DNA of 64,000 bases, taken from the NCBI GenBank assembly GCA_016786865.1, contig JAEUVE010000019.1, positions 124,001 through 188,000 of the forward strand, written 5' to 3'. The notes under the pieces were generated by a model, which was not told the DNA's origin, made no database searches, and saw only the letters and a list, made by a program, of their open reading frames with translations. Position numbers and translations under genes: made by a program. The stretch's first letter is position 1. Every line of letters starts with the position of its first letter. Source of the DNA: Sediminibacterium sp. (GTDB lineage: Bacteria > Bacteroidota > Bacteroidia > Chitinophagales > Chitinophagaceae). This document shows positions 52,626-60,898 of this stretch, in pieces.

Positions 52626-53098
52626 CAGCGGGTACTTTTTTGAGAAGGATGCATTTTCAGCAGCCAAAGTAAAGCATAAGTTGCGGTATATAAACTGATC
52701 GTATAGGCAATTCCGGAAATGAGTTCCGGCCAACCGTTGAATATAAAACCTGTACTCCATAAGAAGAACAGGAACAAGGCTCCGGAACTCCACCAGTTGT
52801 TCCTGATTGCAGGAAACAGCATCAGAAAAGGCAACAGAGTTCTGCCTGCCTGTATCAGCACAAATTCATCCGTCCAGCTGATCAGGGGCATCTCGAGTGT
52901 TTCTGCACCGCGGATGGAACGGATCAGCTGTATCAATCCGATTAAACGGCGGATATTGTACAATGCATAAAACCAAAGCAGCAGATTGGCTGTACCCAGT
53001 ATATTGGTCAGGAAAGGCTTTTGCGATGGGGCAACCAATCGGTATGCCGGCAACAAGGCGATCAATAAAACAATATAAATAACCGGGATAATGTCCAT
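52625..53098 (-). CDS. Membrane protein of unknown function in the folA-thyA cluster
   Basis: A 157-residue hydrophobic protein with four or five membrane segments (about 5-22, 30-50, 80-97, 103-122 and 127-147). I recognise no family. Its ATG directly abuts the folA stop, and its own stop overlaps the next ATG, so it is translated from the folA transcript. Context gives no functional clue beyond this. Confidence 0.72.
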   Translation of the reverse strand: MDIIPVIYIVLLIALLPAYRLVAPSQKPFLTNILGTANLLLWFYALYNIRRLIGLIQLIRSIRGAETLEMPLISWTDEFVLIQAGRTLLPFLMLFPAIRNNWWSSGALFLFFLWSTGFIFNGWPELISGIAYTISLYTATYALLWLLKMHPSQKSTR

Positions 53099-53599
53099 TT
53101 ATGCAACCGGTTTTTCCCATATCTGAAAGCGGTACGGATAAGCATGCCGGGTATCTGCGGGATGATAATCGTTGTATACCAGCTTCCAGTTTTCCTCATT
53201 CCATTCGGGGAAGAAGGTATCCGCATCCAGGGTTGTTTCTACCCTTGTTAAATAAATCTTATGTGCAATCGGCAATGCCGCTTTGTATATTTCTCCTCCA
53301 CCAATCACAAAGAGTTCCTTGTAATCCTTCTCCTCAGCAAGCGCAATGGCTTCTTCCAGCGAATGCACCACCAGGACTCCTTCTGCAGTCCAATTCTGCT
53401 GACGGGTAATGATAATATTGGGTCTTCCGTTCAGGGGTTTATTTCCCATCGACTCAAAGGTTTTTCTTCCCATGACCACAGGCATGGCCCAGGTACTCAT
53501 CTTGAAGAACTTCATATCGTTGGGTAAATGCCAGAGCAACTGATTATCCTTACCAATGGCATTGTTAGACGATACTGCAACTATCAGGGAAATAACCAT
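53099..53599 (-). CDS. folA: Dihydrofolate reductase
   Basis: A 166-residue NADPH-dependent enzyme regenerating tetrahydrofolate. The N-terminal ISLIVAVSSNNAIGKDNQL and the catalytic Asp in HLPNDMKFFK are visible, as are VVMGRKTFESMG and the NADPH-binding FVIGGGEIYKAAL. It follows thyA by 22 bases; thymidylate synthesis produces the dihydrofolate that this enzyme recycles, so the two form a functional pair. Confidence 0.96.
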   Translation of the reverse strand: MVISLIVAVSSNNAIGKDNQLLWHLPNDMKFFKMSTWAMPVVMGRKTFESMGNKPLNGRPNIIITRQQNWTAEGVLVVHSLEEAIALAEEKDYKELFVIGGGEIYKAALPIAHKIYLTRVETTLDADTFFPEWNEENWKLVYNDYHPADTRHAYPYRFQIWEKPVA

Positions 53600-53621
53600 G
53601 CTGATTCTATTAAGGATACAA

Positions 53622-54416
53622 CTAAACGGCTACCGGTGCTTTTATGGCAGGGTGGCACTGATAATTTTCCAGTGTAAAATCTTCGAAGGTAAAATCAAAA
53701 AGGTCTTTTACCTCCGGATTCAATTTCATCACCGGTAACGGATAAGGTTCCCTGCTCAACTGCAGTTTCACCTGCTCCATATGATTACTGTAAATATGTA
53801 CGTCACCAAAACTGTGTACAAAATCGCCATACTGCAATCCGCAAACCTGTGCCATCATCATTGTCAGTAAAGCATAGGAGGCAATATTGAACGGAACACC
53901 CAGGAACACATCAGCACTACGCTGGTACAACTGACAACTCAGTTTTCCATCTGCTACATAAAACTGGAAAAGGCTATGACAAGGCATCAATGCCATCTGC
54001 GGCAGTTCGGCCACATTCCATGCGCTCACAATCATTCTCCTGCTGTCGGGATTGTTTTTCAGCTGGTACAACACATCTTTGATCTGGTCGTAGGTTTTTC
54101 CGTCTGCGCCGGCCCAACTCCGCCATTGTTTTCCGTATACAGGTCCCAGGTTGCCCTCTTCATTGGCCCATTCATTCCAGATACTTACCCCGTGCTCTTT
54201 GAGATACGCAATATTTGTATCCCCTTTCAGGAACCAGAGCAATTCGTAAATAATGCTTTTAAGATGAAGCTTTTTGGTGGTAACCAAGGGAAACCCTTCA
54301 GCCAGATTGAATCGCATCTGGTAACCAAAACAGCTTACAGTACCCGTTCCCGTACGGTCGGTTTTTACACTACCGTTGGCGAGTATATGTTTCAATAAAT
54401 CGTGGTATTGCTGCAT
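53622..54416 (-). CDS. thyA: Thymidylate synthase
   Basis: A 264-residue enzyme that makes dTMP from dUMP with methylene-tetrahydrofolate. The active-site cysteine lies in [12 protein letters not shown]. The phosphate-binding arginines are in [12 protein letters not shown] and [12 protein letters not shown], and [18 protein letters not shown] matches fully. The length equals that of E. coli ThyA. folA follows on the same strand. Confidence 0.97.
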   Translation of the reverse strand: MQQYHDLLKHILANGSVKTDRTGTGTVSCFGYQMRFNLAEGFPLVTTKKLHLKSIIYELLWFLKGDTNIAYLKEHGVSIWNEWANEEGNLGPVYGKQWRSWAGADGKTYDQIKDVLYQLKNNPDSRRMIVSAWNVAELPQMALMPCHSLFQFYVADGKLSCQLYQRSADVFLGVPFNIASYALLTMMMAQVCGLQYGDFVHSFGDVHIYSNHMEQVKLQLSREPYPLPVMKLNPEVKDLFDFTFEDFTLENYQCHPAIKAPVAV

Positions 54417-54488
54417 AACAACGCAAATTACACCCTCTGGCCCGAGAAATCATCTTTCCTTTTTACCGTTGGGGAGAACTGGTGGATT

Positions 54489-55676
54489 TTAAGCCCGCCT
54501 GCGTTGCAATTCCTTTTTAATCAGGGACAATTCCCGACCGGTTTGTCCGCTCACACTGCTGTTTTCCTTTGCCCTGCGCATGAGGTATGGGATCACATCT
54601 TTAATAGGACCAAACGGAAGGTACTTGCTTACATTGAAGCCTTCCTTGGCCAGGTTAAACGTAATATTGTCGCTCATGCCGAACAGCTGAGAGAAGTGCA
54701 CATGATGGTGTTTGTGACTGATGCCCTTTTCTTCGAGCAGACTTGCAGCAAAGAGGTTACTGTTTTCGTTGTGAGACGCAATGATCACAGAAATATCATC
54801 GATGTTTTCGATGCAATAGCGTACCGATTCATCAAAGTCTCGGTCGGTGGATTCCTTGTCTTTCTGAATAGGAGACGCCATGCCTTTGTCCAGCGCTCTT
54901 TCTCTTTCTTTTTCCATATATGCTCCGCGGACCAGTTTCATGCCCAGCTTAAATCCCTGCTGACGGGCAATTTTGTGAGAGAGCTTCAGGAAACTCAGCC
55001 TGTCGTGGCGATAGAGTTGAATGGTATTGTATACTATGACTTTTTCTTTATTGAACTCCTCCATCATTTCCATGGTGAGACGGTCGATCGGATCCTGTAT
55101 CCAGCTTTCTTCTGCATCAATGAGCACACCGATGTTTTTTTCGGCCGCTACTTCGCAAATGGAATACATTCTGTCGCGTACCCTGTCCCATTCCGCAATC
55201 TCTTCCTCGTGGTCGTGGATGCCGCTGCGTAAACGGGGTGCTTCGTTCAGTATCTGAAGCAATTCAAAACGAGCAAGACCGGTTACCTTGATACTGATGA
55301 ACGGAATATTGGTTTGTGTAGAAGCATAATTGATTACCCGAATGAACTCTTCTGTAGCACGATCGAAATTTTCCTCCCCTTCTTTTCCCTCCACTCCATA
55401 ATCCAGGATCACCTGGATACCATAACGGCCCAGGGTATTGCCAACGGAAGCGGTTTCTTCCAGTGTTTCACCACCTACAAACTGTTTAAAAATGGTTTTT
55501 CGGATAAGGCCGTGCACCATTGGCACACCGGTTTTCATGATATAAGGCGTGAGCCGGGTACCCAGCTGAACAAACCAGGGAAAACCCATGGTATTAAATA
55601 AAAGACGGGCACTTTTCAGTTCCTTATCGCTTTTGTATGCAAAGGCATTTTCGGTGTTATCAAACGATATATTCAT
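54489..55676 (-). CDS. Proline dehydrogenase, monofunctional
   Basis: A 395-residue FAD enzyme that oxidises proline to pyrroline-5-carboxylate. The barrel motifs are ISIKVTGLARFELL, VLIDAEESW, KLGMKLVRGAYMEKERERA and SHNENSNLFAA. The C-terminal RAKENSS follows ALIPYLMRR-like sequence. The separate pyrroline-carboxylate dehydrogenase gene of the pathway is not in the window. The gene is divergent from an epimerase gene, with 188 bases between; I see no obvious site there. Confidence 0.92.
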   Translation of the reverse strand: MNISFDNTENAFAYKSDKELKSARLLFNTMGFPWFVQLGTRLTPYIMKTGVPMVHGLIRKTIFKQFVGGETLEETASVGNTLGRYGIQVILDYGVEGKEGEENFDRATEEFIRVINYASTQTNIPFISIKVTGLARFELLQILNEAPRLRSGIHDHEEEIAEWDRVRDRMYSICEVAAEKNIGVLIDAEESWIQDPIDRLTMEMMEEFNKEKVIVYNTIQLYRHDRLSFLKLSHKIARQQGFKLGMKLVRGAYMEKERERALDKGMASPIQKDKESTDRDFDESVRYCIENIDDISVIIASHNENSNLFAASLLEEKGISHKHHHVHFSQLFGMSDNITFNLAKEGFNVSKYLPFGPIKDVIPYLMRRAKENSSVSGQTGRELSLIKKELQRRRA

Positions 55677-55864
55677 GCTAACGGATGTTCGTACTGCGAA
55701 TATCGGAACATCTGAAATAGTATAATCAGCTTTTGCTGAAATTCTGAAAATATTTTATAAAACCTGATATCCGCGGGCGGCGGACCCAAAATCGTTTTTG
55801 TAAAAAACTGCTGTCGGGGTCAAAAAAAAGCAGGCCGATACCGTGGAAAAATAGACCTTTGCGC

Positions 55865-56962
55865 ATGCAAATTACCCATACAGAAATCTACAAGTATTCC
55901 ATTCCGATGGTTCCTTTCACCATTGCAACCGGAACCATGCATTTTGCCCAGAATACCTTTATCCGCATTCATACCAGCGAAGGCATTACCGGAGTGGGGG
56001 AATGTTCTGCTTTTCCCATGATTGTGGGAGAAACACAGGCCACCTGCTTTGAGATGGCCAAAGATTTTGCGGCGCTTTGGAAAGGCAAGGATCCGGAAGA
56101 TATTCCTGCACGTTTACTGGAGCTGGACCTGTTTACCGCCCGCAACTACACTGCCAAAAGCGCCTTCGACCTGGCCCTGTACGATATTGCTGCTAAAAAA
56201 GCTGGCCTCCCGCTTTACCGTTTTTTGGGCGGAGAAAAGAAAGAGATTGAAAGTGATCTGACCATTGGCATTGATACTCCGGAATCCATGGCCGCCCAGG
56301 CAGTGGAATTTGTAGAAAAAGGGGTTAAAGTCATCAAGGTAAAACTGGGCAAGGACCCGGCAACCGATATTGAAAGAATCCGCAGCATCCGCGCTGCCAT
56401 CGGCAACGCAGCCGAAATCAGGATAGATGCCAACCAGGGATGGAGTTATGAAGGCGCGGTGGAAGCACTTACCGGGCTGGGACAGTTCAATATACAGTTT
56501 TGCGAACAGCCCATGCGTACCTGGAACGACGAACTGCTGCCCCAACTCTGTGCACAGTCGCCCATTCCTGTTATGGCAGATGAGTCGGTGTATACCCACC
56601 ACGATGCGGAAAGAATGATCCGGAACAAAGCCTGCACCTATATCAACATAAAATTTGCGAAAAGCGGTGGTATTCAGGAAGCCATCAAAATTAACCGGGT
56701 GGCAGAACAGGCCGGAATGCCCTGTATGATGGGTGGCATGCTAGAAAGCCGGGTGGCATTGTCGGCGAAAGTTCATTTTGCTACAGCATTCAGCAATGTA
56801 CAATTCTACGATCTCGATACCTGTTTGCTCGGTCACAAGGAAGATCCGGTAACAGGAGGGGTAACATATGAAGGCATGAAGCTGCACCTGCCCGACAAGC
56901 CGGGTATTGGCGCAGACGTAGCCGATGATTATTTAAAAAAACTGGTTGGTGTAACCATCTAA
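55865..56962 (+). CDS. Dipeptide epimerase-like enolase-superfamily enzyme
   Basis: A 365-residue member of the muconate-lactonizing/dipeptide epimerase subgroup. Catalytic lysines K158-x-K160 (VIKVKLG) and K266 (FAKSGG) flank the metal ligands D188 (IDANQGW), E214 (CEQP) and D239 (ADESV). The ESDLTIG and YDLDT motifs are typical of L-Ala-D/L-Glu epimerases that recycle murein peptides, although other dipeptides are possible. The ATG at 55865 follows a TTG two codons earlier. A thioesterase gene begins 10 bases after the stop. Confidence 0.88.
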   Translation: MQITHTEIYKYSIPMVPFTIATGTMHFAQNTFIRIHTSEGITGVGECSAFPMIVGETQATCFEMAKDFAALWKGKDPEDIPARLLELDLFTARNYTAKSAFDLALYDIAAKKAGLPLYRFLGGEKKEIESDLTIGIDTPESMAAQAVEFVEKGVKVIKVKLGKDPATDIERIRSIRAAIGNAAEIRIDANQGWSYEGAVEALTGLGQFNIQFCEQPMRTWNDELLPQLCAQSPIPVMADESVYTHHDAERMIRNKACTYINIKFAKSGGIQEAIKINRVAEQAGMPCMMGGMLESRVALSAKVHFATAFSNVQFYDLDTCLLGHKEDPVTGGVTYEGMKLHLPDKPGIGADVADDYLKKLVGVTI

Positions 56963-56972
56963 ATGAGGCACA

Positions 56973-57497
56973 ATGGAAGCAAAAAAAATGAGTGAAAGCA
57001 GAACCGTAATGACCGAACTGGTTCTTCCCAACGATACCAATACTTTTGGAAACCTGATGGGAGGACGGTTGATGTACTGGATGGACATCGCCGCAGGCAT
57101 TGCAGCAGGAAGACATTCTAATTTGCCGGGCATGACTGCTTCAGTAGACAATTTAAGTTTCAAAACCCCCATTAAACTGGGCAATGTGGTACGCATAGAG
57201 GCCAAGGTTTGCAGAGCCTTCAACACTTCTATGGAAATTCACCTGAAAGTGTGGGGCGAAGACCTTATGCACCAATATAGATATGAGAGCAATGAAGCTT
57301 TTTTCACCTTCGTAGCACTGGATCCCGAAGGGAAACCTACACCGGTGCCCAAAGTAATTCCGGAAACACCGGAAGATACCCGCTTATACGATGGTGCACT
57401 CAGAAGAAGGCAGTTGAGGCTGGTATTGGCAGGTAAAATGAAACCACATGATGCCAATGAACTCAAAGCCCTTTTTGATACTGGGGAAACGGCATAA
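56973..57497 (+). CDS. Acyl-CoA thioesterase (hotdog fold, YciA/BACH-like)
   Basis: A 174-residue hotdog thioesterase. The pattern SRTVMTELVLPNDTNTFGNL and MGGRLMYWMDIAAGIAAGRH carries the usual Asn and catalytic Asp of this group, and VRIEAKV continues the fold. It hydrolyses acyl-CoA to free acid and CoA; chain preference is unknown. A C-terminal extension of about 40 residues (RRRQLRLVLAGKMKPHDANE) follows the fold. It lies 10 bases after the epimerase gene. Confidence 0.9.
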   Translation: MEAKKMSESRTVMTELVLPNDTNTFGNLMGGRLMYWMDIAAGIAAGRHSNLPGMTASVDNLSFKTPIKLGNVVRIEAKVCRAFNTSMEIHLKVWGEDLMHQYRYESNEAFFTFVALDPEGKPTPVPKVIPETPEDTRLYDGALRRRQLRLVLAGKMKPHDANELKALFDTGETA

Positions 57498-57522
57498 CAG
57501 GAAAAACAAAATAGTACCGGGA

Positions 57523-58290
57523 TTATTTGTCGAGCAGATTCATGAAATGGTGTTTACCCTTATTCATGTAGTTCTTGCTTTGCTCTATGGCCTCCATTAC
57601 CTGATCCAGGATTTCTTCCACCGGACGGGTATAGTCGATCACCATAGGTTCTTTAAACCGGATAGACAGTTTAGAACCTCTCTTCTTAAAACTGAGACCC
57701 GTTTTATTAAAGGCTCTCCAAAATCCGTTGATCACCACCGGCACCACCACCGGCTGGTTGTTTTTAATGATGTGTGCGGTACCTTTTCTGCCGGGAGCAA
57801 AGGGTTTGGTGGTTCCCTGTGGGAAAGTGATCACCCAGCTTCTGTTCAGTGCCTCATCAATTTTCTGTGTATCGGACGCTTCTCTGTTGCGATGGATATC
57901 TTTACCCTCTGCACGCCAGGTTCTTTTAACCGTAAGTGCACCGGCCATTTTAAATAAGCGGCTGATCAGACTGCCATTCATGGTTTCTTCCGCGGCAACA
58001 AAATACAAATTGGTAAAAGGATTCAGCAGATAGTAAGGCAGTCCCAGCTTATTTTCCTTGCGCCACTTCACCGCACAAAAAATGTGGATGAATGTAATCA
58101 CGTCGGCAAAATAGGTTTGGTGGTTACTTACAAACAATACATTTCGCTTAGGCAGATTGCGCAAATGCTCCGTTCCTTCAATGTTGATTTTATTAACCAT
58201 TGCCAGACCCGGATAAGTTGCCACTCCAACCACACTGTACACCAGCGAACGAACCAGCCTGATATGTTTAAATTTCTCCGTTAAATTCAT
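57523..58290 (-). CDS. plsC: 1-acyl-sn-glycerol-3-phosphate acyltransferase-like protein
   Basis: A 255-residue membrane-associated acyltransferase with an N-terminal hydrophobic segment. The catalytic block reads FVSNHQTYFADVITF: the His and Asp are separated by five residues, where the family motif has four. The glycerophosphate-binding block is FPQGTTKPFAPG, compared with the usual FPEGTR. VVVPVVINGFWRAF also matches the PlsC group. These variants are probably typical of the lineage, but activity on lysophosphatidate is inferred only. It is convergent with the thioesterase gene. Confidence 0.82.
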   Translation of the reverse strand: MNLTEKFKHIRLVRSLVYSVVGVATYPGLAMVNKINIEGTEHLRNLPKRNVLFVSNHQTYFADVITFIHIFCAVKWRKENKLGLPYYLLNPFTNLYFVAAEETMNGSLISRLFKMAGALTVKRTWRAEGKDIHRNREASDTQKIDEALNRSWVITFPQGTTKPFAPGRKGTAHIIKNNQPVVVPVVINGFWRAFNKTGLSFKKRGSKLSIRFKEPMVIDYTRPVEEILDQVMEAIEQSKNYMNKGKHHFMNLLDK

Positions 58291-58397
58291 TTCAGCTTAT
58301 TAGCAATCGATGCAAAATAGCAAAACTAACCAAAAAAGCGGAGCTTTTATTTCAAAAATAGCCTGCAAGTTGCTGGCAATCTATGAACAGGGATCGA

Positions 58398-58405
58398 TAA
58401 ATTTG
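58398..58405 (+). promoter_or_regulatory. -7 box (TAnnTTTG) for the HAD phosphatase gene
   Basis: TAAATTTG lies 20 bases before the ATG at 58426. A TTG at 58370-58372 is slightly farther than the usual -33 spacing. Confidence 0.45.
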
Positions 58406-58425
58406 CACAGATTAAAAAAAAATCT

Positions 58426-59088
58426 ATGCCGCTTACAACTGTAATTTTTGATATCGACGGGCTACTGATCGACAGTGAACCATTGTGGCAGGAAGCAGCA
58501 TACGAGGTATTTCAGCAGTATGGTATTAAAATGACCAGTGAACAGTACAACAGCAGTGTTGGTCTACGTACAAAAGAGTTTGTTCACTGGTGGTTTACAG
58601 TCTTTCAGATTCCTATGTCGGAAGCACCGGCCGTAGAAGCCAAAATTGTACAGCTGGTACTGCAAAAAATTGAAGAGAAAGCTAAAATTCTTCCGGGTGT
58701 AGCACACGCATTTGAATTTTTCTCCAATAAAAATTTCAAAATCGGGCTGGCAACTTCTTCCCCGCCTGCACTGATCGACCTTGTAGTGAGCATGACTGGT
58801 ATCGGACCTTTTTTACATGCAACTGCATCTGCAGAATATCTCCCGTATGGCAAACCGCACCCACAGGTATACCTGAACTGTGCAGAAGCAATGAACAGCC
58901 ACCCGCTGGAGTGCATTTGCTTCGAAGATTCCTTCAACGGAATGATAGCTGCAAAAGCAGCGAGGATGAAATGTGTAGTGATTCCTCACAATGCAGTGAG
59001 TAAAGAAGAACGCTGGGCTGCAGCAGACCTCAAATTATCCTCCCTGCAGAACTTTGGTGAACTGCATTTCAATATGCTGAACAACTAA
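58426..59088 (+). CDS. HAD-superfamily phosphatase (HxpB/beta-phosphoglucomutase-like)
   Basis: A 220-residue haloacid-dehalogenase-type phosphatase. Motif I is FDIDGLLIDSEPLW (nucleophile Asp and acid Asp), motif II LATSSPP, motif III with the lysine GKPHPQVYL, and motif IV FEDSFNGMIAA. The cap and GLRTKEFVHWWF segment resemble hexitol phosphatase B (YniC), which acts on sugar phosphates such as 2-deoxyglucose-6-phosphate. The exact substrate is unknown. Confidence 0.9.
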   Translation: MPLTTVIFDIDGLLIDSEPLWQEAAYEVFQQYGIKMTSEQYNSSVGLRTKEFVHWWFTVFQIPMSEAPAVEAKIVQLVLQKIEEKAKILPGVAHAFEFFSNKNFKIGLATSSPPALIDLVVSMTGIGPFLHATASAEYLPYGKPHPQVYLNCAEAMNSHPLECICFEDSFNGMIAAKAARMKCVVIPHNAVSKEERWAAADLKLSSLQNFGELHFNMLNN

Positions 59089-59129
59089 GCAGGCAACAAT
59101 TCCTCCTTTACAAAAGTCTGATCAAATAA

Positions 59130-59160
59130 AAAGCCCCTTCTGAATATCAGAAGGGGCTTT
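59130..59160. terminator. Bidirectional terminator between the HAD phosphatase and ompA-like genes
   Basis: A perfect 14-base-pair stem (AAAGCCCCTTCTGA with TCAGAAGGGGCTTT, loop ATA) is flanked by an A-run on the left. On the minus strand this gives the T-tract for the porin transcript. Confidence 0.85.
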
Positions 59161-59178
59161 CACTTATAGAAGAATCTA

Positions 59179-60705
59179 TTAGTTCTTACCTTTTAAGTTT
59201 GGGTGTGGAGCAGGTACAGAGTTTGGACCTTCTTCAGTAGTACCTTGTAAGTCTACTGTTCTTGCATCTCCATCCTGTGCATAAACAAACAGCAATCGGC
59301 CTTCCGCAATACCCTGCTTTTCAACCAGGTATTTAATTACTGCGTTTACACGATCCCAGCTCTGCTGTTGTGCAGATTTGCTGGAAGCACCGTAACCGAT
59401 TACTTTAACGTTACAAGTAGGATTGGCTTTCAGTGTAGCAGCTGCAGCAGCCAGTACAGACTGTGCATCTTTGCTCAGCTTAGATCCGCTCTTAAATTGA
59501 ACGCTTGGTAAAGCACCAATATTGCAATCTTTCTTAGGCTGCCAGTTGGCCATCATGTCTTTAATTTCTTTGCAACATGCAGGCTCAGGGCAATTACCAA
59601 TACCATCGTTGTTTACAGGGAAACATTTTTGTGGAGTCAGCAATTCCTTGTCTCTGAAATCAGGCACTCCGTCGCCATCGGTATCTTTAGATACACCATG
59701 AGAATCAACAGGAGCTCCTTTTGGAGTGTTTGGTTCCATATCGAACTGGTCGGTAACACCATCACCATCCGCATCAGGCAGAACCACTTTAGGCATTTTC
59801 ATGTGCTTAGGTGCGTTCAGCTCATTGTATACAAAGTTGTTAGGATTGATCCAGTACAGAGGCTGCACTCTTTTGGAAGAATTGCCAATGTTGATGTTCA
59901 GTCTTGCAGTAGTGGTGGTAAAGTAATCATTGCTGTTACCCGCTTTCCATGCATCCAGGTAATCATATCCGGAAGCTGTGAAAATAAATTTCTGCTCAAG
60001 ACCAATGTTCACTTTGTCGCTCACTTTGAAAGCAATACCGGCGCCCACGTTCAGACCATTCATCAACGACCATGCTTTTCTTCCGTTTACAGTAGAAGAA
60101 CCAACGGTAGTGATCAGTCCCTGCTGGGTATTCTCCATACCAGGACGCTGTCCGTAGAAGGTAGTGTATCCGCCACCACCCTGAACGCCACCTGCCTGCT
60201 GATAGAGCACACGGCTGGCGATAAAGCTGTAACCAGCTAATAAATAGAGATTGGTTTTAGGATTTCCTCTGTAATGGCTGGCAGTATTCAGGGATGCAAT
60301 TAAATCAGCACCCAAAATATAAGACTGTGTTTTGTAAGCCAGCTGACCAACAGCAACACCGTAATTGCTAGGTGTACCGGAGTTCAACAAACCATTCACA
60401 GATCCTCTGAAAGAGAATATATGTCCCAGTGATTTTCTCAAAGAAATATTACCGGTGAAACCCATCTTGCCTTTTACATCACCTACAATGGAAGAAGTAC
60501 CCAGTCCAAAGCCCAGTTCCCACTGATTGCGGGGTTTAGCAGGGTAAGGATACTGGTTGTTCAAAAACTCATTGTACTGTGGCAGGTTTTTCACGGCTAT
60601 TTTGGAAGAATCCTTCCAGTCCCAACCCCAATCCGATTGGGCAAACAACGAACACTGTGCGAACACAGCGAACGCCGCTAGTAAAAACATCTTCTTGCTT
60701 GTCAT
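59179..60705 (-). CDS. OmpA-family outer membrane protein with thrombospondin type 3 repeats
   Basis: A 508-residue outer membrane protein. The signal peptide is about residues 1-23 (ends SLFAQ), and an N-terminal beta-barrel region of about 260 residues follows. Then come calcium-binding type 3 repeats (DADGDGVTDQFD and DTDGDGVPDFRD). The C-terminal OmpA-like domain is about 395-495. The usual meso-DAP-binding Asp of the T/S-D-x-x-G segment is missing (here VIGYGASS), while the following arginine is present (SWDRVNAVIKYL). A good promoter lies upstream and a terminator just after, so it is transcribed alone, probably strongly. Confidence 0.9.
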   Translation of the reverse strand: MTSKKMFLLAAFAVFAQCSLFAQSDWGWDWKDSSKIAVKNLPQYNEFLNNQYPYPAKPRNQWELGFGLGTSSIVGDVKGKMGFTGNISLRKSLGHIFSFRGSVNGLLNSGTPSNYGVAVGQLAYKTQSYILGADLIASLNTASHYRGNPKTNLYLLAGYSFIASRVLYQQAGGVQGGGGYTTFYGQRPGMENTQQGLITTVGSSTVNGRKAWSLMNGLNVGAGIAFKVSDKVNIGLEQKFIFTASGYDYLDAWKAGNSNDYFTTTTARLNINIGNSSKRVQPLYWINPNNFVYNELNAPKHMKMPKVVLPDADGDGVTDQFDMEPNTPKGAPVDSHGVSKDTDGDGVPDFRDKELLTPQKCFPVNNDGIGNCPEPACCKEIKDMMANWQPKKDCNIGALPSVQFKSGSKLSKDAQSVLAAAAATLKANPTCNVKVIGYGASSKSAQQQSWDRVNAVIKYLVEKQGIAEGRLLFVYAQDGDARTVDLQGTTEEGPNSVPAPHPNLKGKN

Positions 60706-60751
60706 AAAATAGGTATTTGATTTAATAAATAAAAAAGTTCGGTTAATGCTG

Positions 60752-60782
60752 CAAAATTACATCATATCATAAAAGAAAACAA
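60752..60782 (-). promoter_or_regulatory. Promoter of the ompA-like gene (-33 TTG, -7 TAnnTTTG)
   Basis: On the minus strand TTG (60780-60782) is followed after 20 bases by TAATTTTG (60752-60759). This matches both the sequence and the spacing of Bacteroidota promoters. The expected leader is about 40 bases. Confidence 0.6.
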
Positions 60783-60898
60783 TTTTACAGGCGGGGGGGA
60801 AGGTTCAACTCCGAAATTAGAGTACAAATATAGGTGAAACGCTGCTCTTTATAGCTATTTTTGGGGCGATCAGGCATATATTGCAGGATAATTATAAC

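Noticed and set aside
54402..55232. A 276-codon plus-strand frame opposite proline dehydrogenase
   Set aside because: It mirrors the catalytic barrel of a well-conserved enzyme and shows no family motif.
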